DNA from: an uncultured Saprospiraceae bacterium
GTDB taxonomy: Bacteria; Bacteroidota; Bacteroidia; Chitinophagales; Saprospiraceae
Direction of reading: 5' to 3'
Assembly: GCA_937872385.1 (NCBI GenBank)
Contig: CALMSO010000072.1
Span: 1 to 64,000, forward strand
DNA: 64,000 nt
Position numbers and translations under genes: made by a program. Positions 34,561-44,058 of the stretch are shown here, piece after piece. Under the pieces are notes generated by a model that saw only the letters and a program-made list of their open reading frames with translations, searched no databases and was not told the DNA's origin. Within the stretch, counting starts at the first letter, position 1; each line of letters starts with the position of its first letter.

Positions 34561-35015
34561 CCGTTGGCGTAAGTCGCAATCAATTGTGCACAAGCCTTTT
34601 CCAGCATTTTAAAAACCGCCTCAAAGCCATCGTCATCCCAATAGGGATCGGGTACGTCTCGGTTTTGGTCCGGATGTAGAAAATTCAACATCAACTTTAC
34701 TTTGGCGCGCTGCGGCTCCGTTTTGGCAAAGCGCATAATATCGCGGTAGTTTTGTCGGTCCATTGCTACCACCAGGTCGAAGTTCTCCAAATCTTGCGCT
34801 ACCAACTGCCGCGCTCGCTGGTCGGTGATGTCTAATCCATACTGGCGTGCTATCCGAATGGAGCGCAGGTCGGGGCTTTCGCCAATGTGCCAAGAACCCG
34901 TGCCCGCCGAGTCCACCTGCCAGTCAAGTTCCTTTTCCCTTAGCTGGGCTTTCAGAATACCCTCTGCCAGTGGCGAGCGGCAAATGTTTCCGAGGCAGAC
35001 CATCAGCACCTTCAT
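34557..35015 (-). CDS. low molecular weight protein tyrosine phosphatase
   Basis: A 152-residue cysteine-based phosphatase of the LMW-PTP (ArsC-like) family. The P-loop CLGNICRSP is at residues 7-15 and the general-acid Asp is in VPDPYWDDDGFE near 125. DSAGTGSWH and FDLVVAMDRQN segments complete the family pattern. Bacterial members dephosphorylate tyrosine kinases of polysaccharide export or arginine phosphorylation; no kinase is nearby. The start at 35015 (MKVLMVCLGN) agrees with the family; an ATG six codons upstream at 35033 is possible. Confidence 0.93.
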   Translation of the reverse strand: MKVLMVCLGNICRSPLAEGILKAQLREKELDWQVDSAGTGSWHIGESPDLRSIRIARQYGLDITDQRARQLVAQDLENFDLVVAMDRQNYRDIMRFAKTEPQRAKVKLMLNFLHPDQNRDVPDPYWDDDGFEAVFKMLEKACAQLIATYANG

Positions 35016-35113
35016 AAGCAATTTGTTTTGCATTGCAACAAAAAGGCTGCCACCGAGGTTCTACACAGCAAAAATTTTTCAAGAACGCGCCAGTTGTAAC
35101 CTGAACGGAAATA

Positions 35114-36538
35114 TCAGCACTCCGGCACGATAATCGGTATATGCACCGCCAGCCCTCCGAGAGAAGTTTCCTTGTACTTGTGGTTCATGTCCTGAGCGGT
35201 TTCCCACATGGTTTTAATAACATCATCGAGCGAGACCTTCGCTTTGCTGGGGTCGCTATCCAACGCGATATTCGCGGCGGTAATTGCCTTCACCGCACCC
35301 ATCGAATTGCGCTCGATACAAGGCACCTGCACTAATCCGCCAATCGGATCACAAGTCAGTCCCAAATGATGTTCCATCGCTATTTCGGCCGCTTGCAAGG
35401 CCTGTGCAGGCGTACCGCCAAGGCATTCGGTGAGCGCGGCCGCCGCCATAGCTGAACTTACGCCAATCTCGGCCTGGCACCCGCCCATCGCCGCCGAAAT
35501 AGTCGCATTTTTCTTAAAAATACTACCCACTTCGCCCGCTATTAACAGAAAACGACAAATATCCGTTTCGTTCACTTCCTGCCCCGAAAAACACAGATAA
35601 TACATCAACACTGCCGGAATGACTCCTGCTGCTCCGTTGGTAGGTGCCGTCACTACTTTTCCAAAATTGGCGTTTTCTTCATTTACAGCCATAGCAAAAC
35701 AACCAATCCATTTTACAATACTGGAAAATGACGGCTGGCAGGCTTGTACCTGCGCTATCCACTTGTCAATTGTAGTGTATGGGCTGTCGCCAATCAATTT
35801 TCGATGAATGCCTGCCGCTCGCCGCGCTACATGCAGACCGCCCGGCAATACGCCCTCGGTGTGGCATCCTAAATAGATGCACTGGCGCATCACCTCCCAG
35901 ATTTGTAACAGTTGGTGCCGGGTTTCGGCGGTGGGGCGCCACGCTGTTTCGTTTTGCCATACAATATCGGCGATGCTGCATTGCTGTTCGCGGCAGTACC
36001 GCAACAATTCGTACCCGTAGCTAATGGGGAAAGGTAATTGCACAGATTCGCGGCTACCAGTTTCGCCCTCTTTTACTACAAAACCGCCGCCGATAGAAAA
36101 AAAAGTGGCTTCGTGCAGCAGCATAGCTGAGTCGTTGTAGGCCCGAAGGCACAAGCCATTGGGATGAAAAGGCAAAGTTTCCGAAAAGAGAAAGCGAATA
36201 TCGGTAGCTGGTTGAAAATCAATGAAGTGTACTCCTCCCAAATTGAGTTGTTTCGATTCTTGGATTTGCCGAGGAATCTGCTGCACAGCCTCAGGCTCAA
36301 TGGTAACGGGGTCGGCGCCATGCAAGCCGAGCAGAATGGCCACATCCGTACCGTGCCCCTTGCCGGTGAGGGCGAGCGAGCCGTAAAGATCAACCTCTAT
36401 ACGAGTGGTGGCGGCTAATATCTGTTGGGCAGCCAATTCTTTTACAAAGCGCTCGGCAGCACGCCAAGGGCCGAGGGTGTGGGAGCTGGAGGGGCCCACG
36501 CCAATTTTGAGCATATCGAATACGCTGATGGGTTCCAT
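35114..36538 (-). CDS. sdaA: L-serine ammonia-lyase, iron-sulfur type
   Basis: Single-chain L-serine dehydratase, which deaminates serine to pyruvate with a 4Fe-4S cluster. At 474 residues it carries both the N-terminal beta domain ([28 protein letters not shown]) and the catalytic alpha domain, as in the E. coli enzymes. Visible motifs include [50 protein letters not shown] and [19 protein letters not shown], with the Cys residues that ligate the cluster. The start at 36538 gives the typical MEPISVFDM terminus. No adjacent serine transporter is seen, and it is unlikely to be co-transcribed with the phosphatase gene 80 bases downstream. Confidence 0.95.
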   Translation of the reverse strand: MEPISVFDMLKIGVGPSSSHTLGPWRAAERFVKELAAQQILAATTRIEVDLYGSLALTGKGHGTDVAILLGLHGADPVTIEPEAVQQIPRQIQESKQLNLGGVHFIDFQPATDIRFLFSETLPFHPNGLCLRAYNDSAMLLHEATFFSIGGGFVVKEGETGSRESVQLPFPISYGYELLRYCREQQCSIADIVWQNETAWRPTAETRHQLLQIWEVMRQCIYLGCHTEGVLPGGLHVARRAAGIHRKLIGDSPYTTIDKWIAQVQACQPSFSSIVKWIGCFAMAVNEENANFGKVVTAPTNGAAGVIPAVLMYYLCFSGQEVNETDICRFLLIAGEVGSIFKKNATISAAMGGCQAEIGVSSAMAAAALTECLGGTPAQALQAAEIAMEHHLGLTCDPIGGLVQVPCIERNSMGAVKAITAANIALDSDPSKAKVSLDDVIKTMWETAQDMNHKYKETSLGGLAVHIPIIVPEC

Positions 36539-36612
36539 TGGTTAGGTTTTATGATGGAAAGATACATCATTTCAAACAGCATGGCAGCGCTACGGTAGGA
36601 AAAATATTTACA

Positions 36613-37041
36613 TCAGGAAGGTATCAGGGTGGCTTTCCATTCCGGGTGGCTCTTCCAAAAATCTTCGTACAATCGGCTACTGGGTATGAAAGTCATGGTT
36701 TTGCCAAAAGAACCGGGTGCGCGCAGATGGATGGTAGCGGTGCGAAAGAGCAGGAAATTGCGATGCACAATTTTTTCTACATCTTGCAAAGGATAGCGGA
36801 AATGCCGAAAATAGTTGGTCACATACACCGATTCGTGGTTCATTTCTACCCTTTTCAGTTGAAATACAGTAAAATATAGCACAACAATACTGCCTGCATA
36901 GCCCGCCAGCATCCCCGAACGCAGCGTGGCATTGTCGCTCATCGTTAAGGTAGTGAGTGTGGCTGCGCCAAAAAAAGCTACCCAAAAACAGGGGATAAAC
37001 AGTTTGTAAAACAAGGTTAAATTAGTGGATACTCTTTGCAT
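36613..37041 (-). CDS. membrane protein of unknown function
   Basis: A 142-residue protein with two N-terminal membrane helices (about residues 10-30 and 42-62). The ~80-residue C-terminal domain is beta-rich with a PH-like pattern (ESVYVTNYFRHFRYPLQDVEKIVHRNFLLF and TIHLRAPGSFGKTMTFIPS). The layout is seen in other Bacteroidota hypothetical proteins. Unrecognised beyond this. It starts near a TGATAATCA palindrome at 37083-37091. Confidence 0.65.
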   Translation of the reverse strand: MQRVSTNLTLFYKLFIPCFWVAFFGAATLTTLTMSDNATLRSGMLAGYAGSIVVLYFTVFQLKRVEMNHESVYVTNYFRHFRYPLQDVEKIVHRNFLLFRTATIHLRAPGSFGKTMTFIPSSRLYEDFWKSHPEWKATLIPS

Positions 37042-37122
37042 ATCGAATGCCTGCGGCTGGTTTTGAGATGCTTATTACATATTGATAATCAAATTTTTAT
37101 AAAACATAAAAAAATTATACGT

Positions 37123-37980
37123 TCATCCTGCCAGCGACTCCTCCCGCTCTCTTTTAGCCAATTGTCGCTCTACGCGTGCTGAAATAAAAATGCTGACTTC
37201 GTATAGAACAAACAACGGGATGCCAATCAAAAACTGCGTCACGGCATCGGGTGGAGTGAAGATACCCGCCACGATGAGCGTGCCTACAATAGCATGCCGC
37301 CGATACCGCCGCATACCGGCCGGAGTAGCCAACCCAAGCCGCGACAATACGTAAACCACTACCGGCAGCTCAAAAATGAAGCCGCTGGGCAGCGTGAACA
37401 TAATCATGTAGTTGATCAGCGACGATACCGTAGGGATATTTTCTACGCCGGGTATGGAATAGCCAATCAGAAAACGCACGCCAAAAGGTGCAATAATAAA
37501 ATAACCGAACAGTACCCCCGCCAGAAAAAGAGTAGAACAGATAAACACCGCGCCTCGGGTAGCCCGCTGCTCTGGGTCGTGCATCCCCGGCTCAATGAAG
37601 CGCCAGAACTCCCTAAAAACAAAGGGAAAGCCAACCACAAACCCGCCAATGATGGACATTTTGATGGCCATGATAAACGGCTCGCCTACGCCTACGGCTT
37701 GCATAGTAAACTGCGGCGGCTGGATACACATGGTATCGCCTAAGCCCAGCGCATGCGACCACTGGCAGAACATCTGATAGGAAATAAACTCCGGGTGCGT
37801 GGGCCCGAAAATTACCACATCAAACACCCAGCCTTGCACTGCAAAAAGTACAATAGCCGCGCCGATGACGTACAACAGCCCCCGTATAATATGCCAGCGC
37901 AACTCTTCGAGGTGCTCTAAAAATGTCATCTCCTTACCGCCGGATCTTTCCTTGTCCACATCTATCTGATCTAATGGCAT
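37123..37980 (-). CDS. tatC: Sec-independent protein translocase TatC
   Basis: TatC is the signal-recognition subunit of the twin-arginine translocase. The 285-residue protein has a cytoplasmic start (MTFLEHLEELRWHIIRGLLY with the conserved Glu residues) and six membrane helices, with GFVVGFPFVFREFWRFIEPGM, IMFTLPSGFIFELPVVVYVL and ATPAGMRRYRRHAIVGTLIVAGIFTPPDAVTQFLIGIPLFVLYE. The ATG at 37980 precedes this directly; the in-frame extension upstream to 38199 is not conserved. tatA is not adjacent. A Tat-type signal on the epimerase at 24567 may be among its substrates. Confidence 0.95.
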   Translation of the reverse strand: MPLDQIDVDKERSGGKEMTFLEHLEELRWHIIRGLLYVIGAAIVLFAVQGWVFDVVIFGPTHPEFISYQMFCQWSHALGLGDTMCIQPPQFTMQAVGVGEPFIMAIKMSIIGGFVVGFPFVFREFWRFIEPGMHDPEQRATRGAVFICSTLFLAGVLFGYFIIAPFGVRFLIGYSIPGVENIPTVSSLINYMIMFTLPSGFIFELPVVVYVLSRLGLATPAGMRRYRRHAIVGTLIVAGIFTPPDAVTQFLIGIPLFVLYEVSIFISARVERQLAKREREESLAG

Positions 37981-38244
37981 AGCCAATTGTATTGATGGTA
38001 TAAATAGTGCCGCCTGGGCACGGCCGTGCAAAATTAAGAAAATTGGGCACACCCTATTTGTTAATAAAAACTTTCTAAAAGCCTTTTTGTTGCTTTTTAC
38101 GTTTTTCTGCTGTATCAAAACGCCTACCTCAGTTGTATTATAAAAACTAAAATGCTTTCGTTTTGAAAGGTTTCGCTTGTCTAATAGAATTATTCGCACT
38201 AAATTGAACTCTATTCATAATTCCAGGAACTAAAACCAAACAAC

Positions 38245-38949
38245 ATGAACACAATGAGACGCTTGTGCCTGCTGTGCTTTCTGTGCCTGCTTTGGCCTGC
38301 CCTCCTCAGCGCCCAGCGAAGCGTGGAAGCCGGCCTCTTTGCAGGTATTGCCCAATATCAGGGCGACCTGGCACCTTCGCCTTTTGCGTTTTCCGAAAGT
38401 AATCTCGCTATTGGCGGCGTGTATCGCTATTTCTTCGATTCGCGCTTTGCCATGAAAGGCACTGTGCACTATGGACGCATCACTGGTGATGACCGCAACC
38501 GCCCCAACTACCGCCCTGGCAGCCGCACCTGGCAAATGGAAAACAATATTTTTGAAATGTCCGTACACACCGAATGGATACCTTTTGCCAAGCCTCGCTA
38601 CGGCAGCACGGGCCTGTTCAAGGGCAGTTTGTCGCCTTATGTATCGGTGGGGCTGGGTGCGGCTTTTACCAATCCGAAGCTGACTATCCCAGCCGAAGAT
38701 CGCCGCCGCCAGTTTGAACCCAAAGCCACCACTACTTTCCTCGTGGTGCCCATCACCGGTGGGTTGCGCTTCGATATCAACGAAGATTTTACCATCACTG
38801 CCGAATTTGGTACCCGCGCTACTTTTTCTGACTACATTGACGGCGTGAGCATCAATGGAAATCCTAAAACCAATGACTGGTACATTTTCACGGGCATTAG
38901 CCTCATTTATGTCATCGAGGAGTTGGTCGGCGGAAAAGCAGGTCGTTAA
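38245..38949 (+). CDS. DUF6089 outer-membrane beta-barrel protein
   Basis: A 234-residue protein with a signal peptide (LLCFLCLLWPALLSAQ) and alternating hydrophobic strands typical of an 8-stranded outer-membrane barrel. The start EAGLFAGIAQYQGDLAPSPF and the later GRITGDDRNRPNYRPGSRTWQMEN are characteristic of the DUF6089 family of Bacteroidota. The C-terminus DWYIFTGISLIYVI is a final strand. In Bacteroidota these proteins are often encoded near undecaprenyl or outer membrane biogenesis genes; here the neighbours are tatC and ybaB. Function unknown. Confidence 0.85.
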   Translation: MNTMRRLCLLCFLCLLWPALLSAQRSVEAGLFAGIAQYQGDLAPSPFAFSESNLAIGGVYRYFFDSRFAMKGTVHYGRITGDDRNRPNYRPGSRTWQMENNIFEMSVHTEWIPFAKPRYGSTGLFKGSLSPYVSVGLGAAFTNPKLTIPAEDRRRQFEPKATTTFLVVPITGGLRFDINEDFTITAEFGTRATFSDYIDGVSINGNPKTNDWYIFTGISLIYVIEELVGGKAGR

Positions 38950-39008
38950 ATAAATTTTGTATTAATTTATAATTGTTTTACAATCAGTATTTTACAACTT
39001 AAAACACT

Positions 39009-39326
39009 ATGTTTGGAAATTTACTTGGCAACATGGAAGCCCAACAAGCCAAAATGCGCGAAGAGCTGGCCGCCATCATCGTAGAAGCAGAAGCTGGCGA
39101 TGGAGCCGTACGCGTGACCGCCAATGCGGCGCGTGTGATACTGAATATAGCACTTGACCGCGAAAAACTTGATCTGGATGATCTGGAGCAACTCGAAGAC
39201 CTCATCACCGTGGCCGTCAATCGGGCTTTGGCCTTAGCCGCCGAGCAGGAAGCCGCCGCAGCGCAGGAAATGCTCAAGAAAATGATGCCCCCCGGCATGG
39301 ACGGGCTATCTAATCTTTTCGGCTGA
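39009..39326 (+). CDS. YbaB/EbfC family nucleoid-associated protein
   Basis: A 105-residue DNA-binding protein of the YbaB/EbfC family. The N-terminal helix (MFGNLLGNMEAQQAKMREEL) is followed by three strands (IIVEAEAGDGAVRVTANAARVILNIAL), a second helix pair (DLEQLEDLITVAVNRALALAAEQEAA) and a C-terminal MLKKMMPPGM tail. These proteins bind DNA as dimers. In many bacteria the gene sits with dnaX and recR, which are not here. Length and layout are as usual. Confidence 0.9.
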   Translation: MFGNLLGNMEAQQAKMREELAAIIVEAEAGDGAVRVTANAARVILNIALDREKLDLDDLEQLEDLITVAVNRALALAAEQEAAAAQEMLKKMMPPGMDGLSNLFG

Positions 39327-39497
39327 AAAAATATTGCCTCCATCTCTGCGTTTATAATGGCAAAGTCATAACTGACTTTTGTAAAATCAGTCTGTTTTGA
39401 CGCAGGTCTTTTTTATATAAACAACTGATTTTCAATTTTTAATAAATAAAAATTCGATTTTATAAGTCGCATTACAGCTAAACCATTTCTATTTTCC

Positions 39498-40721
39498 ATG
39501 AAATATCACTTGCTCGCTTGCTTCCTGTGTTTTTCCGGCTACCTTGTAGCGCAAACCACCGTCGGGCTCATTGCCTATTATCCTTTCAATACTGGTGTGG
39601 CCGATGCTACCGGCAATACTGCCAACGCAGGTATTCCGGAGGGTAGCCCAGGGTTTTCTTGTGGCGTCATCGGCGGCTCGCTGCGCCTCAATGGTGCCAA
39701 CGACCAGGTTGTGCTGCTGGGGCCGGTGACTCAAGAATTTGATACCGACGATTTCTCGGTCAGCTTTTATTTCAAATCTATTGGCAATGCCGGCACGCAG
39801 TACATTTTGTCGAAAAACCGTACTGACTGCTCTACGGACAACGCCTTCTACGTGCGCTATGTGCCCCAGACGCGTACGCTCAATGTCTTTCTCGGCGAAA
39901 ATGATAGCAAGAGTGTTTCTTTTGTAGAGCGCATGGACGCCAATGTTTGCTGGCATCACGTAGCCATCGTGCGGCAAAGCGCCCGCGTAAGACTTTACAT
40001 CAATGGCCGCCTGCGCCGCGAGCTGTTCACTAATTCTCGAATTAATATCCTCAATGACGGCCCGCTCATCGTGGGCGGTAGCGACTGCCTAAGCGCCAAT
40101 GAGACGCGCTTCTCCGGCTTGGTGGATGAATTGCGGGTGTATTTTCGGGCACTCGACGAAATTGAAGCACGTGGACTGTACATACCAGTTGACCAAATTC
40201 AAAATCGCGACACGCTCATCTATCTCGGTGGCTCCATTCAAATCAACCTCACGGCTACCTGCGCCAATACCTTCGCTTGGACACCCGCCGAAGGAGTACA
40301 ACTGCCGGACAATCCGAATCCAATCATCACGCCTACTCGGGCCGGGCAGCAGACTTACACGGTGCGTATGTCCGATAATATTTCCGCTTGCGTGGCTACC
40401 GATACCATTCGCCTGAATGTGGTGGACCCCGACGAATTAGACTGCGGAACGCTCTTCCTGCCCAAAGCCTTTACACCCAACGGCGACGGCTTGAACGATA
40501 CCTATGGCATTAGCAATCCTTTCGCTATTCCAGAGCTTATTTCCTTTGAGATTTTTGACCGCTGGGGCGGGCAGGTGTTTTTTACCAAAGACCCCTTCGA
40601 ACGCTGGGATGGCAGTTCTAAAGGCACGCGACTCAATTCCGGCGTATTGCTCTATCGAATTCGATACCTTTGTGAAGGTGAAGAAAAGCTCGTCACCGGA
40701 AGCGTGACCATGATGCGCTGA
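39498..40721 (+). CDS. LamG-domain protein with T9SS type B sorting domain
   Basis: A 407-residue secreted protein. After the signal peptide (LLACFLCFSGYLVAQ) comes a LamG/concanavalin-like domain (about 25-220; AYYPFNTGVADATGN, DDFSVSFYFKS, VDELRVYFRALDEIE). Next is an Ig-like segment with TYTVRMSDN, then the C-terminal ~90 residues form a gliding-motility-associated (CHU_C, type B T9SS) domain (FLPKAFTPNGDGLND, FEIFDRWGGQVFF, WDG, GVLLYRIRY). It should be exported by T9SS and attached or released at the surface; the carbohydrate or ligand is unknown. Type B cargo often needs PorP-like SprF partners, not visible here. Confidence 0.9.
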   Translation: MKYHLLACFLCFSGYLVAQTTVGLIAYYPFNTGVADATGNTANAGIPEGSPGFSCGVIGGSLRLNGANDQVVLLGPVTQEFDTDDFSVSFYFKSIGNAGTQYILSKNRTDCSTDNAFYVRYVPQTRTLNVFLGENDSKSVSFVERMDANVCWHHVAIVRQSARVRLYINGRLRRELFTNSRINILNDGPLIVGGSDCLSANETRFSGLVDELRVYFRALDEIEARGLYIPVDQIQNRDTLIYLGGSIQINLTATCANTFAWTPAEGVQLPDNPNPIITPTRAGQQTYTVRMSDNISACVATDTIRLNVVDPDELDCGTLFLPKAFTPNGDGLNDTYGISNPFAIPELISFEIFDRWGGQVFFTKDPFERWDGSSKGTRLNSGVLLYRIRYLCEGEEKLVTGSVTMMR

Positions 40722-40733
40722 TGCCAAAATAGA

Positions 40734-40755
40734 AGCTGCGGCCGTAGCTTTTGCT
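40734..40755 (+). terminator. weak terminator-like hairpin after the LamG gene
   Basis: AAGCTGCGGCCGTAGCTTTT is a short palindrome followed by T. It lies 13 bases past the stop. The loop is very small, so support is limited. Confidence 0.35.
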
Positions 40756-40787
40756 TGCAAAAAAAATTGTTGTTCGTTCTTTTTGTA

Positions 40788-40827
40788 TAAAAAAAAACGG
40801 CTGCCAGATACATTTCCGGCAACCGTT
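40788..40827 (-). terminator. rho-independent terminator after the haloperoxidase gene
   Basis: On the minus strand AACGGTTGCC and GGCAGCCGTT form a 10-base stem with a single mismatch and a 12-base loop, followed by a run of T (A-run 40788-40797). It lies about 20 bases after the stop at 40848. Confidence 0.85.
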
Positions 40828-40847
40828 CCTGTCGCTGATGATATAGA

Positions 40848-42218
40848 TTATTTTTTAATCGGCAATTGATTTACGCGGCGCCCGATAGCATAGCCGTGCC
40901 GCACCCCTTCGTCTGAATCCATCCGGAAATGCACACCAAGCGGAATACGAGAATACGCATTTTCCTCGGCCATTTCACGGAAAGAACGGAAAGAGCGCGG
41001 AATGCCCAAAAACTCAAGGCGTCCTTCGTGCGAGCGGTCGAGCATAGCATAACTTTCTCCAAAAATATCACTCAACACCTCAGCGGCAGCAGCGCCAAAT
41101 GTGGCGTGCCCCGAAGGATAAGCCGGGAAGCTCGGCGAGAACCAAAGGTGCGGCTCCCAGCCCAAGTCCACTACCCGACGGATGTAGCTCACCGGGCGCT
41201 CTACGTTGTAATGGTATTTGGAATACCAGCAAGCCACGCCAGCGTCGTTTAGCGCGAGGCCCACTTTCAAGTAGGTGTACAACGCCAGTTCAAGATTGGC
41301 TCTTCTGTGCTCCAGCACTTGGTTGGGAATGGCGATAAAGCGGGCAGGCGGGCTAAAAACAAGCCCCTCCGTATCATCGCTCCAGTACTCGGCAATCCAT
41401 TGGTCTTCATAGCTCAACACCGGAGTATTTTTGTTATAAACCTCCATAGCCTGCTGCCGAAAAGGTGAGCCAAGCTCCTCGCTGTAAGGCAGTGGCGGCA
41501 GCGCCAGTTTGTCTTCTTCGGTAATGGCAAAAGTACGTACCTTGCCCCAGTAAGGAAACAAACCACCCGAAAAATCTGGGTAAGTCGGTTGCCACATGCC
41601 TGGGCCGGAGGGCGGCGTGTAGTCTGATGGGCGGCTATTGCGGAAAGCTTCGTGCCCATAGTGGTCTTGTGCCGACCAGTTGAACACCGCTTCGGCTACG
41701 CTTTGCCCATAGGCTTTGGAGCGCTCGAATACATCACGCGGAATCTCGGCGATGGCGCGATTGTCAAAATTGGCTTCCAGGGAGTGAATGCGGAACCGGA
41801 TTTCGCCAGACACATGCGGAAAAAACCGCCGCATCAAGTAGCCGTAGGTAGCATTGACGACCGTCGGCCAGTGATACACCTCCCCGGTGTTGGCTACATT
41901 GGGAATATCCAGACCTTCCGCCCGGTATCTGCCGCGCAGGGAGTTGTAGTCGGGCATAGCCGAAATACAAGCTTCGTAGGCCGCCAAACCCATATAACCC
42001 AACGCACGAGGCGCGGGCCCCGGCCGGAAACCCGGCGCGTAGCGGTCGGCTAACAGATACAGTTTGTTCCATTCCAAGGGTACTTCCGAGGAATAATCGC
42101 TTACGCGGGCCGTTTCCAACGAAAAGCCGTTTTCGTCTCTCTGACAGCCCGTCCACACCAGCGCACTGGCAATGAACGCTACATAAAGGAGTTTCTGTAA
42201 ACTTTTCATCATGTCCAT
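40848..42218 (-). CDS. vanadium-dependent haloperoxidase-like lipoprotein
   Basis: A 456-residue protein of the vanadium haloperoxidase/PAP2 superfamily. All three family motifs are present: K-x6-RP (KYHYNVERP), PSGH (PAYPSGHATF) and SR-x5-H-x3-D (SRIPLGVHFRMD). The N-terminus MDMMKSLQKLLYVAFIASALVWTGC is a lipoprotein signal with Cys, so it is probably anchored in the envelope. It may be a haloperoxidase or an acid phosphatase; the sequence cannot separate them. The ATG at 42218 is preferred because the signal peptide follows; in-frame ATGs at 42212 and 42209 are alternatives. A second, more divergent homologue is at 57325. A clear terminator follows. Confidence 0.85.
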   Translation of the reverse strand: MDMMKSLQKLLYVAFIASALVWTGCQRDENGFSLETARVSDYSSEVPLEWNKLYLLADRYAPGFRPGPAPRALGYMGLAAYEACISAMPDYNSLRGRYRAEGLDIPNVANTGEVYHWPTVVNATYGYLMRRFFPHVSGEIRFRIHSLEANFDNRAIAEIPRDVFERSKAYGQSVAEAVFNWSAQDHYGHEAFRNSRPSDYTPPSGPGMWQPTYPDFSGGLFPYWGKVRTFAITEEDKLALPPLPYSEELGSPFRQQAMEVYNKNTPVLSYEDQWIAEYWSDDTEGLVFSPPARFIAIPNQVLEHRRANLELALYTYLKVGLALNDAGVACWYSKYHYNVERPVSYIRRVVDLGWEPHLWFSPSFPAYPSGHATFGAAAAEVLSDIFGESYAMLDRSHEGRLEFLGIPRSFRSFREMAEENAYSRIPLGVHFRMDSDEGVRHGYAIGRRVNQLPIKK

Positions 42219-42557
42219 TTCGGGATTTAAGTTTAAAATTAAAGACAAACCAGAAATTTATATCAATGCACAAGACAAGGATATATCCGATGGAAAAATA
42301 AGAAATTTTGTCAATCTTTTCGATTGACGAATGTATGGAACCTGCTTGGTGAACCGAAGCGCTCTCAGAAGCTCGTTAAGAAGAAAAAGAAGAGGTTTTT
42401 GGTATTGATTATCAGTCGTTTATGTTTTAACAATGTAATAACTACGACTTTCGGCATCAAAAATACAATTTATTCGCATATTTATGCAAGCATTCAACAA
42501 AAAAAATTGTGCGCCCGGATTAAAAAAAGTATGAAAAACAAAATTAGCCATAGCAAC
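42219..42557. other. 339-base spacer, no gene supported
   Basis: AT-rich spacer upstream of the haloperoxidase gene and downstream of the ATP-grasp gene. It contains a TGATTATCA motif at 42406-42414. The plus-strand open frame crossing it runs into the antisense of the ATP-grasp gene and was not accepted. Confidence 0.5.
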
Positions 42558-43778
42558 TCATCCCAGTTCCACACGCGCTATGGACACAATTTGTTGCAGC
42601 GCCGCTCGCACTACCTCGGTTTTCGGATGCCGCACAATGATGTAGCCCTCTCCTTCGTAGCTGGGCAATGCCTCTTGCCCAATTTGCGGCAGCTTCACAT
42701 CAGTAACGAGATGCCCAATCGTTTTATCCAGTTCTTCTATGCCATGTATAGCGACCACTCGCCCTTCGCCCTGCCCGCGCAGGTAGGCGGCCCCGACGGC
42801 GTATTTGCGCTTGGGGAGCGTGAATTCATCCAATACCATCAGCCGGGCCCAAGCACTCAGCGCGTCAAAGTCATTGGCACGGGAAATCAATGTCGGGAAC
42901 TGTGCCCCCGGCGGCCGAGCAGCCACCTCTGAAATCGCAAGGCTACCGTCTTTGCGCCGAAACCATTCTAAATGGCTGAAACCGGTTTGCATCCCCAGCA
43001 CATCGAGGGTGCGAAAGGCGTGGTGCCGAATGTCGTCGTATTGCGGGGTGTCCACTTCGATGGGTAGCACGACCTGCCATTGTATCCAAGGCTCTTGCAT
43101 CACTTCAAGCGGACTGGGGTAGTAATGCGAAATGCTATGAAAAAGATGCTGCCCGCGCAGGGAGAACGTATCAAAAGAATGCTCGGAGCCAAGGACAAAC
43201 TCTTCGAGCAATACGGGGCATTCGGGGCTTAGCCCCAATAACTGCAAGGCTTGCCCCATGGTAGCGGAGCTCCGCACCTTGAAAGTGGACCGCGACCCCG
43301 CGCCGTCGGGTGGTTTTACAATTAAAGGAAAACCCACTTCTTTGGCGAATGCGCTGGCCATCCCAATATTCGTCACTAATGCGTACCGGGCGCAGGGAAT
43401 GCCCGCTTGGCGGAGGAGGTTTTTCATGCGGGCTTTGTCCCTGAAATTAAGGGCTGTAGCCACATCCATACCTGCGATGCCCATGCGTTCGCGCACAGTA
43501 GCAATCGTCTCTTGCAATTGTTCAACTGCTCCGATAATGCGATGCACAGGGCCAAAGTTCTGCGCCAAGGTTTCGGCAGCGGCTACTAAGGCTGGGACAT
43601 CATAAACACTAACCAACTGGCGGTGCGTGGCTAATTGCTGTTGCAGGTCGGCGGGCAATAGATGTACCGGCTCCTCGGCGAGCAAACCTACACGCACTCC
43701 TGGCAAACCAGCAAAGGCTCGGATAAAGCGAACCGCATTTTCTGTAAAATTGCGCGCTACAAACAGAACGAACCGCAT
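42558..43778 (-). CDS. ATP-grasp domain protein (carboxylate-amine ligase-like)
   Basis: A 406-residue ATP-grasp enzyme. The N-terminal Rossmann-like domain starts MRFVLFVARNFTENAVRFIRAFAGL. The ATP-grasp domain follows with FPLIVKPPDGAGSRSTFKV (Lys for ATP binding) near residue 140, CPVLLEEFVLGSEHSFDTFS, and GSLAISEVAARPPGAQFPTLI with metal-binding residues. A C-terminal RCK-like or substrate segment follows. Such stand-alone enzymes ligate amino acids or other carboxylates to amines, and the substrate is unknown. The start at 43778 gives a natural N-terminus; in-frame ATGs at 43790 and 43811 are possible. Confidence 0.8.
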   Translation of the reverse strand: MRFVLFVARNFTENAVRFIRAFAGLPGVRVGLLAEEPVHLLPADLQQQLATHRQLVSVYDVPALVAAAETLAQNFGPVHRIIGAVEQLQETIATVRERMGIAGMDVATALNFRDKARMKNLLRQAGIPCARYALVTNIGMASAFAKEVGFPLIVKPPDGAGSRSTFKVRSSATMGQALQLLGLSPECPVLLEEFVLGSEHSFDTFSLRGQHLFHSISHYYPSPLEVMQEPWIQWQVVLPIEVDTPQYDDIRHHAFRTLDVLGMQTGFSHLEWFRRKDGSLAISEVAARPPGAQFPTLISRANDFDALSAWARLMVLDEFTLPKRKYAVGAAYLRGQGEGRVVAIHGIEELDKTIGHLVTDVKLPQIGQEALPSYEGEGYIIVRHPKTEVVRAALQQIVSIARVELG

Positions 43779-44058
43779 AGGCAAGGTCATTTTTGATGCA
43801 ATGAAATCCACTGTTTTGATAAATAATTACTCCGGGGCAATCATTTTTAGCAACAAAATCATAAATAACTGATTATCAAAGGTACAAACAGCGTCCCAAT
43901 TAACAAATAACAATGTCCCATCACTTAGCTATTGTATTGGAAATCCAAAAATAGGAAAGCGAAAAGATTTTCGGGTGGTTGGCATTATAAAAAAACCTGC
44001 GCAGCTGGGCTACACAGGAGTTTTACAATTTGATTATGGAAAAGCTGGCGCGCCGTCG

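Noticed and set aside
42324..42932. 202-codon plus-strand open frame at the start of the ATP-grasp region
   Set aside because: Its second half is antisense to the ATP-grasp gene and its first half is low-complexity Lys-rich sequence with no family.
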